64,000 nucleotides of DNA, taken from contig DAOUAM010000087.1 of NCBI GenBank assembly GCA_034433305.1, positions 50,097 to 114,096 of the forward strand, given 5' to 3'. Shown one piece after another: positions 49,043 through 58,300 of the stretch (the stretch's first letter is position 1; the number at the start of each line of letters is the position of its first letter). This stretch comes from DAOUAM01 sp034433305 (GTDB lineage: Bacteria > Chloroflexota > Dehalococcoidia > Lucifugimonadales > DAOUAM01). The notes under the pieces were generated by a model. That model ran no database searches. It saw nothing but the letters and a program-made list of their open reading frames with translations, and was not told where the DNA came from. The position numbers and the translations under genes were made by a program.

Positions 49043-50872
49043 ATGGAGGAATGCCTGGTGGGACTGCACTGGGCCGCTGCCCTGGCGATAGGGTGTGGTC
49101 GGCGTCTGGTAGCGGTGCGCATGGGGCTGCTGGCCCTGTGCGTACTGGGGCTGTGGCCGTCACTGGTGGCCTGCAGCGGCCAGGGTAGCGACGCCCCGAC
49201 ACCCACCGTCGTGGCCATAGTGAGGACGCCCAGGCCCATTACGCCCCGGCCAGCGCGGACGCAGACCGCCATCGCCCGGACGCGCACCGCCACAGCCTCG
49301 GCCGCAGAGCAGGGCACCCCCACGGCGACTCCCCAGCCTAAGCCGACCGCCACGCCGTCGCCGACGGCTACGCCAACGCCTTCGCCTACCTCTACGCCTA
49401 CTTCCACACCAACGCCTCTGCCCACGCCGACACCGTCCCCCACGGCCACGCCCCATGCCACGCCGACGCCGGGCGCCACTCTTGACCCGCTGCCTACGGT
49501 GGTGGCAGGGCCAAAGCTTGTCAGCTTCTCCGCCTCCATCAGCCAGAGCAACCCGCTTATAGCCGAGGTAAGGGCGAGGCTTGACGGCGAGGCGCAGGTC
49601 TATGTGGAGTACGCCAATCACGAGGCGGGCCTGTTCCGGTCCGCCAGGACGGCGCCGGGCCTCGACCACGTGGTGCCCGTAGTCCGGCTGCGGCCTTCCA
49701 CTTCCTACCAGTTCCAGGTCTTTGTGGTGAATGCCCAGGGGCAGATAACCGACGCCAGGAACGGCGGCACATTCACCACTGGTGCTGTGCCAGCCCACGT
49801 ACAGGCCCTGGACTTCAGGGCCACGGGCACTCCCACCTTCGAGATGGCCCTCATGGACATAGACCAGGATGACGCCCACTACATGGTGGCCATTGACAGG
49901 GACTCGAAGGTCGTCTGGTACTTCGATGACGTCGCCGAGAACCTCCGGGCCATCAAACAGAAGCCAGACTACAACATCGTCTTCATGGAGGGTGAGCTTG
50001 GCATCCGGGAGATAACGCCCCTGGGAGTGGAGACCGGGAGGCTGGAGAAGTCCGAGGAAGCGGGCAACAGCCACCACGACTTCCTGCTCTTGCCCGATGG
50101 CAAGATTGCCTACATTTCCAACATTTCCCAGGTGACCGATGCCGCCATCGAGGCCTCACTAGGGATACCCCAGGGCACGGAGATAACGGCGCTGGCCATC
50201 AGGGAATGGGACCCGGCCACCGGCCAGACGCGCATCCTCTGGAACATGTTCGACCACATACCTCTCAGCGAGATAGCCGCCGGGCTGAAGCAGACCCTCA
50301 ACCTGGAGGACCGAGCGGTACATACCAACTCCCTGTACATTGGCCCACGGGGCAACGCCATCGTGTCTTTCCGGCACCTGAACCAGATTATCTCCATCGC
50401 GCCAGGCTGGGGAGAGATAGAGTGGCGGCTGGGCGGGCCCGGCAGCGATTTCACCTTCCCCAACCCCTCTGACAAGTTCTATCATCAACACACGGCCACC
50501 GAGCTAGCTAATGGCCACATTCTGATGTTCGACAACGGCAACACCAGGCCGGATGCCGAGGGCGGCCAGTACTCCAGGGCGCTGGAGCTGGCCCTGGACT
50601 TCGACACCATGACGGCCACCAAGGTCTGGGAGTACAGGAACACGCCGGACATTTTCTCTCGCTCCATCTGTGGCGTGTTCGTCATGAAGAATGGCAACCG
50701 GCTGGTCAACTTTGGCCGCTCTCAGGACCTGGTGGGACTGCCTATCACGCTGGTGGAGGTCAGCCCCTCGGGTGAGGTCTTGTGGAAGAGCGAGCTGCCT
50801 GCTCCTCCGCTGCGCCGGCGGTACAGGGCCTACGCGCTGGACTCAATCTACGGAGAGGTCAGGCTCAGGTAG
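49043..50872 (+). CDS. arylsulfotransferase-family lipoprotein with Thr/Pro linker (paralog 1)
   Basis: 609 residues; a later start at the ATG at 49121 (MGLLALCVLGLWPSLVAC) would give a more usual signal length. Lipobox LVAC, then a stretch of about 90 residues made almost only of Thr, Pro, Ala and Ser (roughly 55-150). A fibronectin-like segment follows (VYVEYANHEAGLFR, RLRPSTSYQFQVF), then the arylsulfotransferase propeller with histidines SHHDF (344-345), VHTNSLY (His427) and YHQHTATEL (His481, His483). Bacterial PAPS-independent sulfotransferases move sulfate between phenols through a sulfo-histidine. It is tandem with its paralog, gap 63 bases. Confidence 0.88.
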   Translation: MEECLVGLHWAAALAIGCGRRLVAVRMGLLALCVLGLWPSLVACSGQGSDAPTPTVVAIVRTPRPITPRPARTQTAIARTRTATASAAEQGTPTATPQPKPTATPSPTATPTPSPTSTPTSTPTPLPTPTPSPTATPHATPTPGATLDPLPTVVAGPKLVSFSASISQSNPLIAEVRARLDGEAQVYVEYANHEAGLFRSARTAPGLDHVVPVVRLRPSTSYQFQVFVVNAQGQITDARNGGTFTTGAVPAHVQALDFRATGTPTFEMALMDIDQDDAHYMVAIDRDSKVVWYFDDVAENLRAIKQKPDYNIVFMEGELGIREITPLGVETGRLEKSEEAGNSHHDFLLLPDGKIAYISNISQVTDAAIEASLGIPQGTEITALAIREWDPATGQTRILWNMFDHIPLSEIAAGLKQTLNLEDRAVHTNSLYIGPRGNAIVSFRHLNQIISIAPGWGEIEWRLGGPGSDFTFPNPSDKFYHQHTATELANGHILMFDNGNTRPDAEGGQYSRALELALDFDTMTATKVWEYRNTPDIFSRSICGVFVMKNGNRLVNFGRSQDLVGLPITLVEVSPSGEVLWKSELPAPPLRRRYRAYALDSIYGEVRLR

Positions 50873-50935
50873 GGACCCTCCTGATGTTTATTTACGTCAT
50901 GCACGAAATACCTGGAGTATTGTACACGGAACGAA

Positions 50936-52702
50936 ATGCGGGAACTGAAGCAAGCAAAAGGGAGAATGGAACGTATGACAGGTATAGGCCGTCCATTGAC
51001 GGCCATGGTCAGGCAAAAGAAGTATGCCGGTCTCCTGCTGTGCATACTGGCCGCGGCCCTCACGCTGGCACTGGCGGCATGTGGCGAAAGCCCGCCGGCC
51101 CAGATTGACGTGCAGGGCACCATAGCAGCCGCCGTCAGGGCCACTATTGCAGCCATGCCCACGGCGACACCCGTGCCTCCGACGCCGACGGCAACCTTGA
51201 CGCCGGTGCCCACACCCACTCGCACGCCCGTGCCGCCGACCGCGACGCCGTTACCCACGGCCACGGCGACCCCCAGGCCGACCGCGACGCCCGTCCCCAC
51301 CGCCACGCCCACGCCTGTCCCGCCGCCGTCGGTCATCGGCGCCTCGGCGTCGGTGCGCGAGGACAATCCTCTTATCGTGGAGGTCAAGGCCACCCTGGAC
51401 AAGCCTGCCCAGGTCTACGTGGAGTACGAGAACTCTGAGGCAGGCTCCTTCCGCACCATGACCACCACCTCCAGCGCCACCGAGCACGTGGTGCCGGTGG
51501 TCAGGCTCCGGCCCTCCACGGCCTATAATTACACAGTGTATGCCGTTGATTCGGAAGGGCGAACCTCCGCAGGCCGCAGCGGCACCTTCACTACTGGAGA
51601 GCTTCCTTCAGGGCTGGCCTCCATCGAGTTCAAGGTCCAGGGCAAGCCCACGTCAGAGCTTGTCCTGATGGACTACCGCGACGCCAACGACGCCTACATA
51701 CTGGCGCTGGACCAGGACTCCAGGATTGTCTGGTACTATGTCAACCGGGAGCCCACGCCGGGCAACTCGCCCATCATCCAGGGGATAAGGCAGAAGCCCA
51801 ATTACAACCTTCTGTTCCCCATAGGCACGCCCAGCGAGCCATGCTGTATCCGCGAGATCACGCCTCTGGGCGAGGTAGTGGACCAGCTCGTGTACAACAA
51901 CATTGACGGCACGTCGCACCACGACCTGGTGCTGCTGCCCGACGGCAGAGTAGTCTTCCTGTCAGAAGAGACACGCGTCGTGGACGACACCGCCAACGGC
52001 GGGTCGGCCCAGACTAGGGTCACGGGCGACGTCATACGCGTATGGGACCAGCGGTCTGGCACCACCAGAGAGCTGTGGAACGCCTTCGATGCCTGGTCTA
52101 TTGCCGACCGCGTGGTGTGGCAGGCCAACCAGGACCCCAAGCGCTGGACTCACTTCAACTCAATCCAGGTCGGCCCGCGCGGGGACTTTATAGTATCCTC
52201 CCGTAACAGGAACCAGGTGATCTCCTTCTCCCCGGACTTCAAGAAGATCAACTGGATACTGAACGGCCCGGGAAGCGACTTCCGCTTCCCCAACCCGGCG
52301 GACAAGTTCTACCGGCAGCACTCCGCCTCAGAGCTGGAAAACGGCAACATCCTGGTGTTTGACAACGGTGCCGACCGGCCCGCCGATGAAGGCGGCCTGT
52401 ACTCCAGGGCGCTGGAGCTTTCCATAGACGACTACGACGGCGTGGCCACCAAAGTCTGGGAGTACAGGGCCAAGCCTGACATCTACTCGTCCTTCATCAG
52501 CAGCGCCTTCCGGCTGGAGAATGGCAATACCCTTGTCAACTTCGGCGTGACCCCCGACGTGGTAGCCATTCCCATCACAGCCGTGGAAGTGACCCGCGAC
52601 GGCACCGAGGTATGGAAGCTGGAGATGAAGAGTCCCACTCTGCGGCTCCGCTTCAGGGTGTACCCATTCAAGACCATATACGGCGAGACAAAGTTGCGCT
52701 GA
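50936..52702 (+). CDS. arylsulfotransferase-family lipoprotein with Thr/Pro linker (paralog 2)
   Basis: 588 residues; the true start may be the ATG at 50975 or 51005 (MVRQKKYAGLLLC), which shortens the N-region before lipobox LAAC. Same plan as the preceding protein: Thr/Pro-rich linker (about 70-130), VYVEYENSEAGSFR and RLRPSTAYNYTVY, then the sulfotransferase propeller with TSHHDLVLLPDG (His328, His329), WTHFNSIQVGPRG and YRQHSASELENG. Protein sequences match along their length, so this is a tandem duplication. It differs by inserts such as SEPCCIREITP with a vicinal cysteine pair. The product sits outside the cell membrane. Confidence 0.88.
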   Translation: MRELKQAKGRMERMTGIGRPLTAMVRQKKYAGLLLCILAAALTLALAACGESPPAQIDVQGTIAAAVRATIAAMPTATPVPPTPTATLTPVPTPTRTPVPPTATPLPTATATPRPTATPVPTATPTPVPPPSVIGASASVREDNPLIVEVKATLDKPAQVYVEYENSEAGSFRTMTTTSSATEHVVPVVRLRPSTAYNYTVYAVDSEGRTSAGRSGTFTTGELPSGLASIEFKVQGKPTSELVLMDYRDANDAYILALDQDSRIVWYYVNREPTPGNSPIIQGIRQKPNYNLLFPIGTPSEPCCIREITPLGEVVDQLVYNNIDGTSHHDLVLLPDGRVVFLSEETRVVDDTANGGSAQTRVTGDVIRVWDQRSGTTRELWNAFDAWSIADRVVWQANQDPKRWTHFNSIQVGPRGDFIVSSRNRNQVISFSPDFKKINWILNGPGSDFRFPNPADKFYRQHSASELENGNILVFDNGADRPADEGGLYSRALELSIDDYDGVATKVWEYRAKPDIYSSFISSAFRLENGNTLVNFGVTPDVVAIPITAVEVTRDGTEVWKLEMKSPTLRLRFRVYPFKTIYGETKLR

Positions 52703-53015
52703 CGCGCTGGCCGGCCCACTGACGACAGGCCACTCGGGTAGAGGCCCTCTGTCCGGGTGGCCTGCCTTTAGCAAAGAGCGCCACCAGCAGCGCCAGGACT
52801 GGCCGGACCACACACTGAAGACCGAGCCTGGCGCTATACCTGCGCAGCCAGGTGCGTCTTTCACCATACGCAGCGATGACATGCGGCTGACCCGGAGGCG
52901 GGTTTCCAACTCGTCTTGGGGAAACCACGTGGCGCATGCCCTGAAGGCGGGTGGAGCGCATCCCGCAGGAATGGGCAAGAGACGCGCCAAGCCAGGCCCG
53001 GCCCGGAGGTACGCA
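52703..53015. other. intergenic region after the sulfotransferase pair
   Basis: It contains the terminator-like hairpin at 52727-52763 and no supported gene before the small ORF at 53016. The rest is featureless to me. Confidence 0.5.
52727..52763 (+). terminator. terminator-like hairpin after the sulfotransferase operon
   Basis: AGGCCACTCGG and CCGGGTGGCCT pair over 11 positions with one G-T type mismatch and a 15-base loop, followed by GCCTTTA. It lies 25 bases after the stop codon. Confidence 0.55.
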
Positions 53016-53234
53016 ATGACGACGCCCCCCAGTGGAGCGCCCATGAGAAGCATCCAGGTTCCCGAGGAAATCTACCTCAAGATAGAGAAGCTGGCCAGGG
53101 AGGCCGACTTTCCCTCAGTGGACAGCTACGTTGCCTTCGTGCTGGAGGAGGTACTCCAGGGCGACGAGGCCGTCTTCAGCCCGGCGGAAGAGGAGAAGGT
53201 GAAGGAGCGGCTGCGGAACCTGGGCTACCTCTGA
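53016..53234 (+). CDS. small ribbon-helix-helix-like protein
   Basis: 72 residues from the ATG at 53016, with GGAGGT six bases upstream. The sequence IQVPEEIYLKIEKLAREA and VDSYVAFVLEEVL looks like a ribbon-helix-helix (CopG-like) fold. The tail EEEKVKERLRNLGYL resembles the C-terminal tail of many sulfatase/alkaline phosphatase family proteins (ERLRxLGYL). It faces the phosphodiesterase gene (convergent, 49-base gap). It may be a regulator or a partner of that enzyme. No toxin partner is visible. Confidence 0.75.
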   Translation: MTTPPSGAPMRSIQVPEEIYLKIEKLAREADFPSVDSYVAFVLEEVLQGDEAVFSPAEEEKVKERLRNLGYL

Positions 53235-53283
53235 TGGCCCTGCCGCGCGGAGTACCCCTGGCCCTTGATGAGGGCCTGATGGG

Positions 53284-54657
53284 CTACACCAGTGGCCTTC
53301 CGGGCATATCCGGCGGCACCGGCGACCCCATGAGCTTCAGGACCGTGGGAGCTATGTCTGTCAGGTGCGCGTCCTCAATCTGGCCCCTGATGCCCGCGTT
53401 GGCCAGCACAACTATGCCGTCCCTGGAATGGACGGAGTCGTCCGGCCCTGTGTCGTTCTCCTGGAGGTAGTCCGTCGGGTGGCCGACGGTGCCGGCGGCC
53501 CGCCAGCGCAGGTCATCGAAGTACACCATCAGGTCAGGGGGGTCACCGTTACACTGGTCGTAGATGTCCTCAGGGCGCAGCACCCGCGTGTCCCAGCGCT
53601 CGCCATTCGGCCCGCGCACAGCCTTTAGCTTGTCGGTGACCTCCTGGCGGAGCCGTTTGTAGGCGGCGTCGTCCAGCAGTCCCAGGGGCTCGCGGCCCTT
53701 GCGATTGAAGAACACCCGCGCGTAGTAGCCTCCCCAGGCCCATACCCGCGTCCTGGCCCAGTCCACGCTGGCCTTCTCCAGGGGCATGACCTGAGCTGGG
53801 GCCTCCTTATAGACCAGGTACCCTTCTCGGGCCAGCCACTGGTTGACGCAGAAGGCCCCTGTCATGCGCTGGGCACCGTGGTCGGATAGCGCCAGCACCA
53901 CGGTGTCGCTGTCCACAAGCTCCAGCATCTCGCCCACCTTGGCATCAACTAGCCGGTAGTAGTCCAGGACCGCCGACTGGTACTTGTTACCAGGCTCGTG
54001 AAGGTGGTGCTCAGGGTCGAAGAACTTCCAGAAGGTGTGCTGCACCCTGTCTATGCCTATCTCGTGGCCGATGAAAAAGTCCCAGGGGCGAGTGCGCATG
54101 AGGTACTTGAAAAGCTCGAAGCGGCGCTCCGCCATCTCTCGAAGCTGTGCCAGGATGGCATCCCTGTCCTCGTGGCGAAAGGTGACATCCACGATGTACT
54201 CGCCCACGTGCTGCCGGATCTCCTGCCTGAGGCTGGCCGGATAGGTGTAGTTGGCTGACGTGTCTGGAGTCATGAAGCAGCCCACCATCTCGCCATTGAC
54301 CTGCCTGGGCGGGTAGCTTGGCGGCACCGCCACCACTGTTACATGCTTTCCCTGCGCGCCCAGGATGTCCCAGACGGCAGGCTCCTTGACCGAGGCGGTG
54401 GTGGGGAGGGACACGTCGGTATAGGAGTTGTTCCGCCGGTGCCTGAAACCGTACAGACCAAGCCTGCCCGGCGACTTGCCCGTCATCATTACCATCCACG
54501 CGGGAATGGTGATGGGAGGATCGCATGTCCAGAGCACCCCGCTGGCGCCGGTTTCCATGAGGCGCTTCAGGTTGGGGAGTTCGTCCTTGAACTTGTGGAA
54601 AAGCAACGACGCGGGTACCGAGTCCAGGCCTATGATGAGTAGCTTTCGCGCGGACAC
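53284..54657 (-). CDS. alkaline phosphatase superfamily phosphodiesterase/nucleotide pyrophosphatase-like protein
   Basis: 457 residues from the GTG at 54657 (AGGAG five bases upstream). Type I phosphodiesterase features: GLDSVPASLL with metal ligand Asp12, the nucleophile Thr50 in PPITIPAWMVMMTGKSPG, GHEIGIDRVQHTFWKF, VVLALSDHGAQ and the late metal-binding GIVVLANAGI region. No signal peptide is present, so it may work inside the cell. In related bacteria such proteins lie in surface-glycan clusters, and here GT-C and GT4 genes follow. The substrate is unknown: nucleotide sugars, phosphoglycerol or lipid-linked phosphates are possible. Confidence 0.88.
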   Translation of the reverse strand: MSARKLLIIGLDSVPASLLFHKFKDELPNLKRLMETGASGVLWTCDPPITIPAWMVMMTGKSPGRLGLYGFRHRRNNSYTDVSLPTTASVKEPAVWDILGAQGKHVTVVAVPPSYPPRQVNGEMVGCFMTPDTSANYTYPASLRQEIRQHVGEYIVDVTFRHEDRDAILAQLREMAERRFELFKYLMRTRPWDFFIGHEIGIDRVQHTFWKFFDPEHHLHEPGNKYQSAVLDYYRLVDAKVGEMLELVDSDTVVLALSDHGAQRMTGAFCVNQWLAREGYLVYKEAPAQVMPLEKASVDWARTRVWAWGGYYARVFFNRKGREPLGLLDDAAYKRLRQEVTDKLKAVRGPNGERWDTRVLRPEDIYDQCNGDPPDLMVYFDDLRWRAAGTVGHPTDYLQENDTGPDDSVHSRDGIVVLANAGIRGQIEDAHLTDIAPTVLKLMGSPVPPDMPGRPLV

Positions 54658-55390
54658 TTTATCTCCTTCTGTGACCTGGCGCGGAACCATGCCGCCCAGG
54701 ACATTGCAACTGGCGGTGCATCAGCTTCGGCAAGCATACCCGGCACGTTGGCCCTCTCAGGGCCAGAGCAAGGCAGGTCGCGCTGCACGCATGCCATTCG
54801 TGCCATTGTAGCCGCAGAGAGGATGCCTTTCAATTCCGCCAGGGCGCTCTTACGGTGTTCCTTGTTGCTTCTTTATACCGCAACAATGGGACAGGCAGAC
54901 ACATACCTCCAGGTTGCCATGGTATAGTAGTCTGGCCATTGCCCACGTTGGGCCTGAAAAGGCCCCAGATGCATAACTGGTGCATTGTGGCAAGGGCTTG
55001 GCGCCTAGTATAATTCCGCCTGGTCCCGCCCACTGCTGGCCCGACCAAAAGACCCTGCCAGGATATAGTTGTACTGCTTGCGTCTCCCTTAACCATCCAG
55101 TCTGGTCCGACCTGAAGAGTCCCGACACGTGGCAGTGGGTGTCCATACCTCACTTTTGCCGTTGCCACGGTCGGCTTGCGCCAGGCACCATCTGCCTTGC
55201 CAGACAATGCCGGTTTCTTAGCCCCAGGTGAGGGGCAGCTAACGTAATAAATAGGGGATGAGCGCACAAGCCCTCCCTGCTGCTATGAGAAGCAGGCTTG
55301 CCCTCCACGCTCTTCCCCAAGAGGGACTGCCACCATGGGAGATGGCGCCTCCCCAGGAGACTCCAAGTTGGTTGCAGAGTGCTGGGCCAT
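54658..55390. other. long intergenic region before the giant membrane protein gene
   Basis: 733 bases without a supported gene, between divergent genes. Features are a promoter candidate at 54985-55014 and a weak dyad (TTAGCCCC / GGGGCAGCTAA) near 55217-55242. A small RNA or long leader could lie here but cannot be demonstrated. Confidence 0.45.
54985..55014 (+). promoter_or_regulatory. promoter candidate upstream of the giant GT-C-like gene
   Basis: TTGTGG (54985-54990), 18 bases, then a perfect TATAAT (55009-55014). It is 375 bases before the chosen start codon, so either the leader is long or the transcript has another product. Confidence 0.45.
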
Positions 55391-58300
55391 ATGAAAGATG
55401 CACTGCTCATTGCCTCGAAGGTTGCAAGGCACCCGGTCTTTATACTCTTGCTGTTCCTTCACCTGGCCCTCATAGGGCCCCTGCTGTGGGGCAGCGGACT
55501 GCCCAAGGGCATGGACATGAACGCCAGCCTGCTGGCAGGCTACGAGGCCGAGAACGGCTCGTGGCACCAGCTATGGGACGACTCCCGCTTCCCGGGCATG
55601 ACCAGGCACGTTTCCAGGTCCACAGTGACAGAGCTTGTGCTGACCTGGCTGGTGGAGGCCACCAACGACCTCTTCCTGTCCATGCGACTGCTGGCGTGGG
55701 GCCTCAATGTGGTGGCTGCACTGGGCATGTACGCCCTGGTCGCTCACATCACGCGCTCACGAGCGGCGGGCGTCCTGGCCGCCATGGTGTTCGTGGTCAG
55801 CCGGGGGGCACCGTTGCGCATCGGCTTGCCCCTGGCAGCGGGCTATGCCCTGCTGCCCTGGCTGTTCCTGACGGTTGACCGCACGCTGCACGAGCCAGCA
55901 CTGCGACGAGTGCTGCTCCTGGGGCTGTGCGCCGCGCTGCTGGTCACGGCCACCGTGCCCGGCTTCACCTACATCGCCGCGCTGGCGGTGATAGTGTACG
56001 CCCTGGCATTCCTCGTGGGGAGGCTTACCCATCACGGACTGGGCCAGAAGGGGGCCATTGTACTTGGCAAACATGTCCTGTCCATGGTGGCGGGCGTCGC
56101 CATTGCCCTGCCGCTGGCGTGGTACTACATCCAGGGGCTGACGCTCTCGACGCTGCCGACTGTGGAGGAGACCGGCGGCTACGACCTGCTCACCGTGGCG
56201 ACCAACCTGCCCACACTATCGGAGGCCTTTGCCCTGTCGCTGCCAGGCTTCCAGCTAGGCACCGGGGCGATGGACATCGCAGGCTGGGCACTGGTGGCCG
56301 TGGCCGTGGTGGGCGCGTCCTGGTGGGCCGACTTCCGTGTCCCGGCCCTGGTCTTCATCGGCCTGGTTTCGACCTACTTCGCCGCAGAGGTGGACTCATA
56401 TGGCTATCGGCTGCTGAGCGACTACCTGCCCTACTTCTCCCTGGTACGCGGCGCCTCACGCTGGCTGGGGATTGCCTTGCTCGCCTACTCGGTGCTGCTG
56501 GGCCTGGGCCTGGCAGGGGCCATGAAACGCGTGGGCCAGCTTGCTCAGAGTTGTATGGCAGGCTCTCGCTTCCTGATGGCCGTCACAGTGACAATGGGGC
56601 TATGCATAGTCGGCGTAGTGATTGGGAACATCTGGGTACAGCTTCCGGCGCTGCGCCAGTGGACGACTCCCTACAGGCTGGGCGAGAGCAACACTGCGCC
56701 CTTCCAGCAGGTAGCGGGGGCCTCTAGCGAGACGGCCTTCGCCACGGCGCCGCTACTGGCGGAGCGCATCTCCGGCGAGCCGTTCCTGACAGCCATTGAC
56801 TTCGGGCGCACCCTGGGGCCTGGCATCAGTGGCCGCACGGCGCTGGGCGGGTTCCGCGCTGGGGGCCTGGAGACGGGCGGCGAGGTCCTGGGACTGGTAC
56901 AGCACCTGCGCACCAGTCTGGTCGGCCAGATGGAACGCAGTGTCCTGAGCGCGCGGCCCGTCCAGGTGGGCGGGCCGGTCAGGGACTTCAGGGTGGCCGC
57001 CATCGTCGAGCTGGTGGGCGTGGACGCGCCCGATGGCTACGTGGCTTTGCGCTTCCGCCAGCAGAACAGCAACGTGACCTACGCGGTAGCCCTCTACCCC
57101 GCCATCGGCAGGATAGCCGCGCTCCAGGGCGAGGGCACTCAGACTCGGACGGTGCTGGCCTCCTCTTACGTCAGGCCGGCCAGTTTCCGCGACTACGCCC
57201 TGGAGGTCGAGCTGGCGGCTGGCGAGCTGCGAGTCTGGCTGGACGACCAGCTCGTGCTCACGGTCAACGATGTCGAGTTCGGGACCGGGAGCGTCGAAGC
57301 CTTCTCCAGCAACGTGGATGCTGTAATCTCGGACGTGGAGGTTGCCGCGGTCACCCGTGGCCCGGCCTACCCAGACGTGCAGATGGCGAAGCTGCTGGGC
57401 CTGTTCAACGTGGGGAGCGTGGTCGTGCAGCCGCATACCGCCCAGATAGAGCGCCGGCGTATCGCCGCCATGCCCGGGCTGCGGGAGGCCCGCGCCTGGG
57501 GCGACGCCAGGCTGTATGACAACCTGTACCACGCCCCTGGCAAGGCCTTCCTGACACCTACGTATGGCCTTTTTGTCGGCCGGCCTGAGGAAGCGGTGCT
57601 GCCTCTTTACCACATGGATGGGGTCGCCCAGGGCAAGATTGGGCTGGTGGGCAACAGTGACATCCCCGAGGAAGCCAGGGAGCAGGTAGTCAGTGGGGCG
57701 GCTTTCTTGGTAGTTCCGGCGCGGCAGGCCGAGGGCCTCGCCAGGGCCGGGCTGCCTCGGACGCCGCCGCTGGTGTACCTGTGGGACCTGGGTGCCCCAT
57801 CAGGAGTCGTCCTGCCACGGCCTTATCAGACGCCTCCCAGGCTCTACGTGACCGAGCTGGTGAACGTGATGCCACGAGCAAGGAACTTCGTCCTGGAGAC
57901 GGTGATGGAGCCTGTGCCAGGGGCCGATGGCCTGCCCAGCACTACCTTCAGGTTCAGGGGCACCGGAGAAAGCAGCTACTATTCGGTAGCTATGGCGCCT
58001 GCCAGCGGGCAGATGTTCCTGTCCCGCCACGCCGGGGCCGACGCCAAGGTGCTGGCACAAGCCGAGTTCCAGGCCACGCGGTCGGCACTCAAGCTGCGCA
58101 TCGCCGCCGAGGGCGAAAGCTTCGCTGTCTATGTTGACGACGTCCAGGTGCTGACGGCCAGCGACGACAGGTACGGGGATGCTGGGCCAATACAGGTCTC
58201 CGCCGACGCGCCAGGCGTGGTGCTGAAAGATATTGGCGTGGCCGCGGACAGGGACTCGCAGGCGCTCCGGCAGGTGCTGGGCGCGCAGGGCTTCGATGTC

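Noticed and set aside
49200..49500. tandem repeat or CRISPR-like array
   Set aside because: The periodic ACGCC/ACACC pattern is codon bias for Thr-Pro in a coding linker, in frame with the sulfotransferase; there are no fixed repeats and spacers.
51150..51330. second tandem repeat
   Set aside because: Same cause, the Thr/Pro linker of the second sulfotransferase.
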